This document shows, piece by piece, positions 24,933 to 36,016 of a DNA stretch of 64,000 bases (positions are counted from its first letter, which is position 1; each line of letters begins with the position of its first letter). Position numbers and translations under genes: made by a program. The notes beneath the pieces were generated by a model. That model saw nothing but the letters and a program-made list of their open reading frames with translations, did no database searches and was not told the origin of the DNA. The stretch is from Daphnia pulex. Lineage: Eukaryota; Arthropoda; Branchiopoda; Diplostraca; Daphniidae. The stretch lies in the NCBI RefSeq assembly GCF_021134715.1, contig NC_060027.1:372001-436000 (forward strand). The letters run 5' to 3'.

Positions 24933-26734
24933 GCTGCTTATCAGATTATGTCCGGTAGAGTAACTGAATGGTAATCTAATCTTGAACAAACTAGTTCTCA
25001 AAATTTCAAGGTTATACTATTAAAAACCTTTGGCCAAAATGGTTTTGCAATTTCAGACACGACACGTCACACGTTACACAAAAAAACATGCTAGAAAATG
25101 TGGAAATCAAATCTGAATTTGAAAATTTTGAAACAGCTGACCACAGATTGCAGTGCCACCAAAGAGTGGCGCCACTTTGCGGGCAATTTTTAAACAAAAA
25201 GTTCTCCGGTTTTAAGTTTTAATTTAACAAGATCTTAAAACAAGAATTAGAAAATAATAATTATTATTATTGTGTTTTTTTCCCTGTTAACTGGTAATAA
25301 AAAAAGGATGGAGCTCAACGACCTTCAGCAGTATTGATAGCTATTTATAAACGTGTGGTAACGATGCGTAATATAATATTCTTTCAGATAAAGTTGATTT
25401 ATTAATGGAAATAAGCAGATTAAATTTAGTGAATGAATGCAAACGAGTAATTTCCTATGCCAATTGAATCAAATTTGTGGCCAGAGTTCTAACACTATCA
25501 AATATTGCGCAACTTGGAAAACTAAATTTAATTTGACGAGATTGGCTGATTGGCATAATCACGCAAAATAAAAAGCAAATTGGCTAGAACACGCTAACAT
25601 AATAACAACAAAGAAAACGTAATATCGTAAATTCGAACACTGTTATTTAATCCTTACATCAGGTCGTAAGCTTAGCTCACCTATCCAACAGAAATCCATA
25701 CAAATGCCTTCTTTGAAAACAGCATAAGGAAGTAGCAGACGTAATCCTTGCTAATTTTTGGCAACACTTTTAATTAAATAGAACAGGAGCAAACGTGGGA
25801 CGAGAGCAATCGCACGCGTGTCCCCTGAGGATCAAGATAAATTCCGAAGGAAAGGCTTACGTAAACTAAAGTTACTATGACAATTTCTACTTTAAAATTA
25901 CCTTCATCAAATAAAAGTCAACGCCACTTAAAGATGACAGCATGCGACGATCAAGACGGATAATCAACCTATATGCGTCAAACTTGTAAATGTCAGCAAC
26001 AGCAGTCAGTAGCGACTTTTCAGGAATTATTCATCCAACGTCCATTATGATCGATTATTTGGTCAAAAACTTTGTTGTAGAAGGCACACGCAGATAGCAC
26101 ACGGGATAGAGTTTTCATCGAGTAGAAAAAGACTAGACCCAATCATATAAACTATTCATGTGTGGGAAAACTAACATCACACATGCTATGGTCTAATCGT
26201 TCGACTCACTAGTGTTCGGCTGGAACGAGGTCGATATTGACACATTGATCCAGCACCCACTCATGAGTCAACACTCACCGACAATACACTTGGGAATAAC
26301 CATTTTTTCTCTTCATCCGGACAAGGAGAAACAATAGTTTAATACAATCACCTAAAAATGATAGTCAATATCAATTTTCTTACCAGTCTTCATTAAATTT
26401 ACTTAACACATCCCATTAGTCTTACCTTTCGATTTATTTGGTTCCGTACATTAACGACACGGTAATTAACACATTTCGAAATATTATACATGATTGAAAC
26501 GGAGCTAAGTTAGAGGTTCCTCTGCGTGCAATAGTGCAATCTTATACAGTATGTGGTGCTATTGAAATGCACGATGAAAAATTAAGAATACATCCGGACA
26601 AAAATACATTTTTTTTACATCACCAAATAACGTTCTTTGAAATTATTAAAGTTAATCAAACTCAAACGCAAAAAAAGAACTAAGGATAGGATCGAAGTTT
26701 TGCTTAAAAGAATTTCCTTGGAAAATTTCTGAAC
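24933..26734. other. Gene-free stretch of about 1.8 kb
   Basis: AT-rich single-copy-looking DNA between the tentative small gene and cysteine-rich copy B. It has no convincing exon, tRNA, repeat family or transposon end. The part nearest 26735 should include the 3' UTR of copy B. Confidence 0.5.
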
Positions 26735-28463
26735 TTAATAAAACTTGAAAACCAGTAATAAGACTGGAAGAACGGTGAAAAAATTAACCTGGAAACCATT
26801 CGCGGAACTATGAGAATGTGACTTGGTGGTAGTGACTGTAGGGGTAGTAGTGGTTGGAGGGGTAGTAGTGGTTGTAGGGGAAGTAGTAGTGGTAACGGAC
26901 GGGGCTTCAGTAGATGCGTCTGGTGTTTTCTCTGTAGAAATAGGGAGACTGCATGGCAGACCCTGTGTCACCATATTAATCGCTTTTTTCACTGCCTCTC
27001 GCTGGCGTTCAGTACACTTATCCGACTGTCCAAGACCGCTGATAAAACATTCCTTGGTTTTCAATACCACCCTAGAAATAAAAGAACATTGATTTAAAGC
27101 GGAAAACAAATTAATAGTATAGTTACATACGTGCAGTCCTCTTTCACCATCTCTTCAAGAAGCACCTCAGTTGGGAAAACGGCTTTAGCAAGAGAATTAG
27201 TTGAACAATTCTTGGTGGTCGATTGAATCAATTCAACGCAAGGAATTGAATTTCCGGCAGGCACTAAACATAAATAACCATTTTAACATTGCACCGGGAA
27301 AACTATACTGATGGAACTTACCATTGAAAGTTTTTTTATCAGAACAGATGGCTGAAAACATTGAGTTCAGGCCTGCAACAATAGGAGCGACCTTAATATC
27401 ATCCGCATCCAATTTAACTTTTGTGTTGGTGCAATTAGCGTCCAACTGCTTGATAACATCCCACTGTTCGCTAACAAACCATGACAACATGTGAATTAAC
27501 TCGATTAACTGTATTGATTTACAACAAATACCAGAGCAGATCGACGGTGACGACTGCATTTCCCTCTAAAACGGCGAGAATGGCCTTCTCTGGGACCCAG
27601 TTGACCTTATTTGCAGCCTGAGAAAGAAGAATGATAAGCTCATTATTCACAACTTCAATGAATGAATCCCGACTTACATTGTAAGCTGCCGAACACTTTT
27701 CAGACGAGACGTCACGAATTGCATGATCATTCACAATTTGAGTCGATTTTGTGGAATCGGTGCTGCTAGAAGTAGGAGCAGCTGAGGTACTTGCAGTCGA
27801 TACCTCCGTAGGCTTTAACGTGGTTAAAACCACCTCTTTCGTTGTCTCTCCGTTCAAGGCCGCGGTTGTAGAAGATGTAGCAGAAGATTCTGTCGTTTTG
27901 TTTAGTTTACCCGTAGATGATGCAGGTTCAATTGGTAGTACCGATTCAATCGCGGAAGGATCACTTCCAACCGCATGCACATTCGTATCTTTAATTGATG
28001 TGGAAGGCGCTGTGGTCGCGGTATTTGCAGCAACAGAAGTATTGGTAGATGGAGGTGCCGCTACAGTTACTGAATGGCGAAAATAAAGCAAAGAATAATA
28101 AACATTAAAGAATGGCTATTGATTCAACTGATAGGGCAATGATTGATTTACAATAGTAACACATTCGTTGGCATGACTACGGTCCCCGTGAAAAACCATT
28201 AGCGAGGAGTCCTCGAAAACGACAAGAACTCGAACTTAATCCCGCCCATGTACTCTCACTGCATGCAACCCACGACATTCCAACCACAAAAAGTATCGAT
28301 TAACTTGATCGTACTAGTTCACTAACATAAAAAATAATCTATACACATCGCTCACATCCGACACATTAACATGAGAACCATGCTTACCATCTACTCCAGA
28401 TGCGAGCGCCACAGTTGAGATAAAGATGGCCAAAACTAAAATGGCAATATGGCGGGAATCCAT
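26735..28463 (-). CDS. Secreted, probably GPI-anchored cysteine-rich protein with mucin-like Thr tracts (DUF1397/27-kDa-glycoprotein-like, copy B)
   Basis: Six exons (28463-28388, 28069-27678, 27617-27532, 27470-27322, 27263-27131, 27071-26735) give 390 residues in frame. A signal peptide (ILVLAIFISTVALASG) is followed by about 120 Ser/Thr/Ala-rich residues likely to be O-glycosylated. The cysteine module follows: EKCSAAYN, DLLCEQ, LDANC, SAICSDKKTFN, IPCVELIQSTTKNC, KEDC, TKECFISGLGQSDKC and QGLPC. A second tract of SPTTTTTPPTTTT-like sequence precedes a hydrophobic C terminus (FFTVLPVLLLVFKFY) that looks like a GPI signal. The four intron phases across the module (0, 2, 1, 2) equal those of copy A, and the cysteine-centred phrases align (AQC/IPC, FGC/KNC, DDC/EDC, QGVQC/QGLPC). 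The late ICxDK...CxxxxQxxxxxC and EDC...KEC pattern recalls DUF1397 hemolymph glycoproteins. It may act as a surface or secreted glycoprotein, but its role is unknown. Confidence 0.82.
26820..26905. repeat. Thr/Pro-coding repeat in the last exon of copy B
   Basis: Purine/pyrimidine-skewed short repeats that code for clustered threonines and prolines, like a mucin tract. Confidence 0.65.
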
Positions 28464-29575
28464 TTCTTGCTTCTATAAGCTAGTTGTTAAAAATAAGTTG
28501 ACTTAAAAAACTCTTGGCTGCAACGAGATAAGTAATTTTCTTGGGTGCGAATAGCTGGTAGAATTCGTCAAGTGCTGCAAAGAGTGGACCGTTCAGCACC
28601 ACATCACCTGCTCGAATGAAAAAGTCCTGGTGTCTTGGTTAAAACGGAGACTCGCAAAGTGCACATACGACTCAGCTGATCACATAATGAGAATGAAAGT
28701 CATGCTGCCCCCTATTCTATTTTTCCAACTCTTCCTCTAATTTCTTTATCCCCAGGGAAGAAAGGAAAAGGGGGTGGGGGGAGGTAAAAGAAAATATCAC
28801 TTTTGGTTATTGGATCGAAGGCATGGTACACATATCCTGTTATCGCGAATTGCAATGACCTCGAGAGAGCCTCGTGTTATTAACGATTGAAATATTTGTC
28901 GCCTTTGCAAACTTGACGGAATTAGCATGTGACAGTGTTTTTTATTAAGTTTTCCTCTCGTCTGCACCAGCACAACAGTCATGTGCAGAAATCATCTGTT
29001 AGTTTATTAGATGTCATATAATAATAACTGGTTATTGTTGCCAGAAAATAATAAGGCTTTCTCCTTTGCTTGATAGAAAATAAAGTAAAACGACTTTGGC
29101 TATGGGTGGCACGTAGGATAGGAAAGTTTCACGATTAAGTATTCGATCAGAACTCTTGTATGGGTCGACATTGTTCACGATTCACAAATTTTACTTTTAA
29201 AATCTAGATTTCAAGCACCGATTGTGAGTCAATAAGTGATTTCGACATGGAAAGAAAAGGAAAGTTGTCGATGTTTGTTTAAAAAAACCAGTTCTTGAAG
29301 TATGCAAAATAATTACATAATAACAATCCACTTAATGCAGGGAAGACTTAGCAACCTAAATTGCAAACATATTGTAACCTAAATCGCAACTGACATTTCG
29401 ATAGGTTTCGCTAGTTTTGCCAACGATTCAGTGCACTTGCTAACTCGTTTTGACTGCTCCAACAGTGTGATTCATCGTTTTTGGTTTAAGGCTTCTGGAA
29501 ATTCAATAAGGATTTCGTACCAAGAGTGTCGTGAATCCTCAAATAGGAAATCCAAGGAAAAAGACAGCAGGTCGA
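28464..29575. promoter_or_regulatory. Divergent interval between copy B and the TMX2 locus
   Basis: Must contain promoters for both directions. Apart from a G-rich stretch around 28765-28785 I see no distinctive element and no exon. Confidence 0.4.
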
Positions 29576-29764
29576 ATGTTTAAATGTATTGCGTTCTTCA
29601 TGATGAATCATAATGGACGACAAACCGGGCGGAATTGGATGTTCAGAGTTCGTGCATTCTTTTATAAATTTTATATGAAAACGAACTATCGCCCTGCTAT
29701 CGATTACGTTTTCAGTCGATACCTTCTACATTTTTCGACTGCTGGCTACTGGGACTATTTCTAA
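29576..29764 (+). CDS. Short ORF (62 codons) immediately upstream of TMX2: upstream ORF or small-protein gene
   Basis: An ATG-initiated frame ends 55 bases before the TMX2 start codon, with no apparent splice sites between, so both would lie on one transcript. The product is basic and aromatic-rich (WMFRVRAFFYKFYMKTNYRP, then RYLLHFSTAGYWDYF) with no signal peptide. Such composition fits small mitochondrial inner-membrane proteins, but I recognise no family. It could be a dicistronic coding unit or simply a uORF that damps TMX2 translation. It could also be chance. Confidence 0.3.
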   Translation: MFKCIAFFMMNHNGRQTGRNWMFRVRAFFYKFYMKTNYRPAIDYVFSRYLLHFSTAGYWDYF

Positions 29765-29819
29765 TGTCAATCTAAACGCGGCGACACCCAAGGGAAATAC
29801 GTTAAATTTTCTATTGAAA

Positions 29820-30877
29820 ATGGCGTTTTTCGATGATGTTAAACAACTTATCCTGCCATATTACTTACTTAGCAGTCTTCTAAGTATTTCATTTCTGGTA
29901 CTGAAAACTATATCACCCATGTGCAACTACTTATTTCCTCCGAGTGAATCTCAATGTGAATTGGACATGGTAAACATTCATTTCCTTAAGTAAACTAAAC
30001 TTGAATTTACTATATTCAATCTTTTTACTTGCAGAAACAATCTGAAATCATGTTTTTCCTTCTATTTGTGATTGTGGTGAGAGCCAGAAAAACTGGCTCT
30101 GTTACGATGTTGGCGTACCTGTCTACAGGATTCATGTACTGCAAAGTAGCCAGTTTGATTCTATGGTTCAATGCAGATCCTAGATATGGATTAGTCTATG
30201 TGGTGCTATTAACTTGTAAGTAAACCATAACTAGTTTTTAAAACATAATCATCATTAACATTTTCCTATTTCAGTACAAGCAATCCTATTCCCAGAGCCT
30301 TCATACAGTGGTCCAGAAAAAGTTGTCTATTTCAATGCAACATCTTTGGATGAGGAGCTGAACAGAAACAAGAAGGTTGTTTGGATTGTGACATTCTACA
30401 CTGTTTGGAGCCCAAGCTGTGTCAATTTTGCTTCAATCTATTCAAAATTATCAGCAGAGTATGTTCAGAAATTACTTTTAACCAGTACACCATCTTGTAA
30501 AACAATTTTTTTTCATCCAGATATTCGTTAGACAATTTGAAGTTCGGCAAAGTTGATGTGGGACGATTTCCCGAATTAGCCAAGAAGTATTACGTCAACG
30601 ACACGTCCTTTAGCCGGCAGCTACCCACTGTAATAGTATTCAAAAACGGAGAAGAGTTTGATCGTAGACCAGCCATCGACAGCAAGGGACAGCTACAGAA
30701 ATTTATCTTCAATGAAGTACTTATTAATTTTGTATTTCCCTAACTTATTATTAACTCGAATTTTTAAATTTCTACTAGGATAACGTCAAAGTACAATTAG
30801 ATTTCAACAATCTTTACAATGAGTGTAAAAATAATCCAATCAAGGAGAAAAAAGAAAAGCGGGTCAAGTCAGAGTAA
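29820..30877 (+). CDS. TMX2: Thioredoxin-related transmembrane protein 2
   Basis: Five exons (29820-29969, 30035-30215, 30275-30458, 30521-30716, 30779-30877) give 269 residues. N-terminal hydrophobic segments include LILPYYLLSSLLSISFLVL (about 10-28), followed by family-specific PSESQCELDM, EIMFFLLFVIVV and FMYCKVASLILWF. The thioredoxin-like domain follows with EELNRNKKVVWIVTFYTVW and FGKVDVGRFPELAKKY, then the cis-proline loop RQLPTVIVFKNG. The active-site position reads WSPSC, so only one cysteine is present; vertebrate TMX2 also lacks a CxxC (it has SNDC). The C terminus is Lys/Arg-rich. TMX2 is an ER membrane protein linked to ER-mitochondria contacts, redox sensing and calcium handling. 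Confidence 0.95.
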
Positions 30878-31050
30878 ACTAAATTATCTCAGTAGTTGTT
30901 ATTAGGTGTGTTTTTAATAAAAATAAAATGAAAGATTTTTAAATATAATTGTGCCACCACCCACTATTGTGTTCAATTTTAAATAGATGCTAATACAACA
31001 CCAGGTTGCTGTTCTTTCACCCCAATTTATTCAAGCGATGTTAAATTCAA

Positions 31051-34000
31051 TTACACGGGTGGCCAGTGGGCTGCAACTTCTTCATGCAGAGATTCAGGAA
31101 CCCACGCCTGATAGGCCGCCAAAAGGTAGAGTGTATCTTTTTGCCAAGCGCCAAGAAGCGTGTCCAAACTATCGACGTTTTGAATTGTCAATTCTTTAAG
31201 TAACAACTGTGTTCTGGGCTGGAGCTTTGCCCAAGTCTTGACCATTGTTGACGGAGTTGATAGTAGAAATTTGGTATATCTATAACGCAAAATTTCAATT
31301 ATTAATCTGTTTTTAATAAAGAAAGTTAAGAAAAATGTGAACTTACTTTGTTAAAGGGTGGCAGATATCTCCACTAAGGAAAAATTGGGCGAAAAACTTG
31401 AACCGGTCAATACCAGCCGGGAATTCGAGTTCCATGACCGGTAGAGGCCAACCACTTCTTCCGAATGTAACATTCATGTGGCACACTATTCTTCCCTGAT
31501 CAGAATCATAACGAGGAGCAGGAAGTTCCAATGGGGCGGAGAAGGTACACTGTGAAGGACTAAAGACAGGAAGCCATTCTGGTTCGATTGCCGTAATACC
31601 ACGCAGATAAATTTTATCATCGTGTTCATAAATATCTTGATAGACGATCCATTCAGGGTGTGAATAGCGCAAGATACTCGAAGGGTTAAGGAAAACGGGA
31701 TCCTCCATCTCCGGGCAGCGATAAGCGTATTTGTATTTCCTACGGTCTTCGGCTTCTTTAATTTCGTTTGGAGCTATTCTCCTGGCCACGTGATCTGGAA
31801 GTCCTGCCATTAGAATTTGTCGCAATTGTTTCGCTTGAAGCTCTGTTGGTGGTGCCATACGAGGGTCAACTACGATGGGAGTTGTACCAGACGGGATAAT
31901 TAAATTGGTCTCGTTGGTCAGCTGGACTCGCAACTTGCGCACTTCACGTAGGGCTTTGCTGCGTATCCCATTTGTGGAACAGAAAGCCTCGATGTCACCC
32001 GAATACTCGGCAGCGCCAACAGCTCGGACAAGTACCATTGGATCACCCAAAAAGAGTGACTGCCCAGTTCCAGCCCAGGATCGGCGTTGACCAAGCCATC
32101 TTCTGTGCGTATCGCCTGGCTCAGAATCAGCTGGCTGGTCCAGTACGAGTTCTTGAACGGATAAGGCAGCCACCAAAGTGATGCTCAATTGAAGCAGGTC
32201 ATGTTGTTGGCTGAGCAAAAGCATTTTTGCATAACGTGGTGCTAGTGGATAGGCGGCCATGGCTCTTCCCAGTGGAGTAATCTTTGATGTCCACTCTTGA
32301 CTTTCTATAAACCGAATTAAATATTAGATATTTATGTTTAAATAAGAGACTATGAAATTTTACGTTTCAGTCGGATGTTGCGTGGTGGCGGTTCGAGAGC
32401 ATTAAGCAACAGTAAGCGGCGCTCGGCTGCGTATAATTGCTGGATATCTGGAGGCGTAGGGAACGGAAAGTGAATAACTTTTTCAATATCCATCGATTTC
32501 ATTTGCAAAACTAAATCATCGATCGGCCTGGAAAAGAGAAACTGTATAAATACACATGTCCACGATAATCAATAACAATAAAATTACCTTCTTGCGATAT
32601 CTGGCAAAGAGAACTTTTCAAACTCATCATTGAAAACGGCAGAAGAATAGAGACGATAACAATGTCCTGGGCCAGTACGACCAGCGCGACCAGCACGCTG
32701 GTTAGCGGCAGCCTGCGAGGTCCAGGTAACGTGAAATGCGGACACTCCCGTGACTTTATCGAAGAATTTTGTTTTAACTCGACCAGTATCGACTACATAA
32801 CGGACGTTAGGTATCGTAAGTGAAGTTTCTGCGACATTAGTGGCCACCACACACAATCTCGATCCTTCGGGCGGAGGAGCAAACACTTTCTGCTGGCGAT
32901 AGGAGGGTAGAAGGGAATACAAGGGAAGGACCCACAAAGGAGGTGCAGTTTGACTCTGAGATAAAGCCTCCGACTCATCGTTGATGTCGAGTTCTTGATC
33001 TGAATCCACCAAATCGCCGAGACTTTCATCGTGATCTTGTTCTTGCTCCTGAAGTGGCAAAGCAGAATAATGATCTAAGTTGATCTTTACTCGCTGATCC
33101 ACTTCCTTCTTTGAGCGCTTCTTCATGTTTTGCTTTTTGGCTTTGATTTTAGACAAAACCTTTTCCATGTCTTCGTCCTGTTTTACACAAGGAAATGTTA
33201 ATCAATTGTTTTGTTTTTTATTTAGTTTTGAGAACACAATACCTCTTCTGGGTCGGACATGACGGGAGCATCTTCGGGCTTTGATGGTGCAGTTTCTACA
33301 GGCTTGGACTCCTCCGTCTTCTTGACACCCGGAAACGTCTGACGTAGTTTTCTACAAAGGGCATTAACCTCTTGTTGACCAGTTAGAAAAACTAAAATGC
33401 CTCCGTCAGGCAACTGTCTATGGATTTTGCACACTTTGCGATAGGATTCGTCCACATAATCTTCAAAGGCCGTCCGTTTATTGAAATGTACTGACACGGG
33501 AAATTGTCTGGCTTCAACCTACGTAGCACAAAGAAATTAGCACATATTGATACAAAAAATCATTTGGGGTCAATAGTTTCACCTGTATAACGACCGGCTT
33601 AGTCTTGAAAAGGCGTTGGTTATCTGTAAAGTCCTCGACACGAAGGGTGGCAGACATAATGACCATTTTCAAAGGATTTCCTCGTTTATGTCGCAGCATC
33701 ACGATACGCGACAGCAGGCCCAGTAAAATATCAGAGTAAACACTGCGTTCGTGAGCTTCATCGATTATCACCACAGAATAGTTGTTGAGAAGGAAATCTT
33801 TTTGAACTTCCTATTATTTTTAAAAATAATGTTAATAATGAGAGAGCAAATATCTTCTTGACGAGGAACATGCCTTTAACAAAACACCGTCAGTCATGAA
33901 TTTAATGCGGGTATTGTCCTTGACGTTGCCTTCAAAACGAATCTGATAACCAACTTGACCATCATGCAGGTTCATCTCCTCGGCCACACGATTTGCCATG

Positions 34001-35198
34001 GATGTTGCAGCCACCCTCCTGGGTTCTGTGACACCAATGATTTTCCCATTAGCAGCATATCCAGCTTCATAGAGAAATTGAGGAACCTACACCATTTCAT
34101 GTTATTAGTATAAAGCAATCACTAAATAAATATGAGAAATGTTACCTGAGTAGTTTTGCCACTTCCAGTTTCTCCTGCCAAAATGACAACTGGATTTTCA
34201 TTAATGGCTTCAACAATTGCTTGCTCTTCAGCAAGAATAGGCAGTTTCATTCTTGCAGCTTGAACTTCCGCCGTACGGTGAACAGGCACGAAAATGGCCG
34301 GCTTTGACTCACGTTTAGGCACTGGAGTGTCATCACTTTTAGTTTCCTTAATTTCTTGTGGGTTGCCACCCGTTTCGGCACCCGTTTCGGCATTGACAGA
34401 GGCGTCAATTTCTTTGGTATTGGTATTTGAAACCTCTTCTTTTGAAACAACCTCTTCAGAAACAACAGCTTCTTCAGCTTCAGCTTCTTCATCTTCAGCT
34501 ATTTCTTCATCTTCAGATGCCTCTTGTTCTGAATCGCTTGATTCATCAACCACTTCTAGACCAATTACATTGGCATCAGTTTGTGGATTTTCAACTTCAG
34601 CCTTTTCTTCCTTTTCTTTCCATCTCTGTCTCCTCTTGCCTCCAGCAGCTCCATTTTCTTGCTTGTTTTCTCCAGGTTCATCAAATAATGTAACAGAATT
34701 AGTTTCTGCAATGGATCGTTTTATGCCTTTGGTTTGAACTGAAGTCAGGGATGTCATCATAGACAGTTCCTGGGCACTGGGTTGAAACTTGGCTAGAGAC
34801 TCCAACAGCTCTGCTCTCTAAAAACAAAAAAAAAAGCTGTTATTCAGGTTTACTTATAAAACCATAATTGCATCAATTACATTAGCTTTCTTTTTCTTGA
34901 CATCTACAATCTTCTCAAGCTTTTTTCGTTGTGTCTTTGACAAGATCCGCTGGTTGGATTTCTTCTCTTTAACAACTTTTGTTGTCCTTTTCTTTGATGG
35001 CAAAACAAGTGCATTGCACTCATCATACTTTGAAGACTCTGCCCCATTTATTTCAATCTCAACCTATATATAGAATCAACATTAAGACATCAGAAATATT
35101 CAAAGCCTTACTGTATTACTCACCCCTTCAGCTTTAATAATTTTTGTTTTGACAACTTGACGTGCTTTCCAGTTGTAACCTTTTTTATTTGGCCCCAT
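31051..35198 (-). CDS. DHX37: DEAH-box RNA helicase DHX37 (yeast Dhr1; Drosophila kurz)
   Basis: Ten exons (35198-35124, 35063-34881, 34817-34146, 34086-33874, 33810-33583, 33518-33243, 33177-32588, 32527-32364, 32304-31347, 31279-31051) keep frame to 1195 residues, near the usual 1150-1250. A Lys-rich N terminus and an acidic Glu/Asp region precede the helicase core: motif [12 protein letters not shown] (about 301-310), Ia [14 protein letters not shown] (398-401), [33 protein letters not shown] and [14 protein letters not shown]. An acidic insert between motifs IV and V and the C-terminal HA2/OB region with HWPPV at the end are typical of DHX37. The enzyme removes U3 snoRNA from pre-ribosomes during small-subunit maturation in the nucleolus. 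The intron after exon 4 starts with GC rather than GT. Confidence 0.96.
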
Positions 35199-36016
35199 GG
35201 TTTCAAATTTCACCGAAAGTTTTATTCAACAAATTAGCGTCATATAGTAAACGAGAATCACTAAAGAAAAATGTTGGCAAACCCTACAGAGACTGACACG
35301 AGTGTGAGTAGCAGACGACGAGGCACGTGGTTGTTTACGATTTGAGACATCTAGCGCTGATTTATTAAAATGTTATTTTCCCAAAAAATTTGAAACGAAA
35401 TTCAAAACGAAACAAAAAATATTCTTAAGATTAGTGACAATAGCATAATTTAAAAAATGTATTTTATTGCAAACCAGTGTTTGTTATTATGTGATTTAAT
35501 TTAATTGTGCTCTAATTAATTCTTGTTATCGTCCATATTGGTCCATATCTAAAATAAGTATGTAAACACCGGTGGTTGGGTACAATAAAATCCCTGACCC
35601 TTGCAGCCCTGTGCGCTTGGACTTTGATGTTTTTCATATTGTAAGCTAAAAATTTGACTTGTATCGTGAATTCTTGATCCTTCGGTGATCGTTAACTCAA
35701 ACAAATCGTGGCTTTTTAGTTTTTAATCGATATTAAGTAGATAATAGCTGACCATCAGCCAAGTCGCGTAGCAACAGCAAATGCCCGCGAACCTCAGGCA
35801 GTTTTTGTTTCTTGTAAAGGATCGGGGGTCTCATATGGGTGTTACGGGTCACCATATTGTTTAATTTTTCTTAAATGAGTCAGGGATTAGACCAGTCTGC
35901 TGGACATCAGTCACTATCTCTCCTCGCAACGGAGAGCACTCGTTTCTTGGTATTCCAGTAATTTGAACTTTTTAAAGTGTGTCGTCTAATTTACCAGATT
36001 CGATTTCATCTAGAAG
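35199..36016. promoter_or_regulatory. Divergent interval between DHX37 and the BED-PAS gene
   Basis: Holds both promoters. A canonical E-box (CACGTG) lies at about 35324-35329, close to the DHX37 start. No exon was recognised. Confidence 0.4.

Noticed and set aside
26823-27092. Plus-strand open frame opposite copy B, valine-rich
   Set aside because: It is the antisense shadow of the Thr-rich tract and last cysteine exon of the minus-strand gene.
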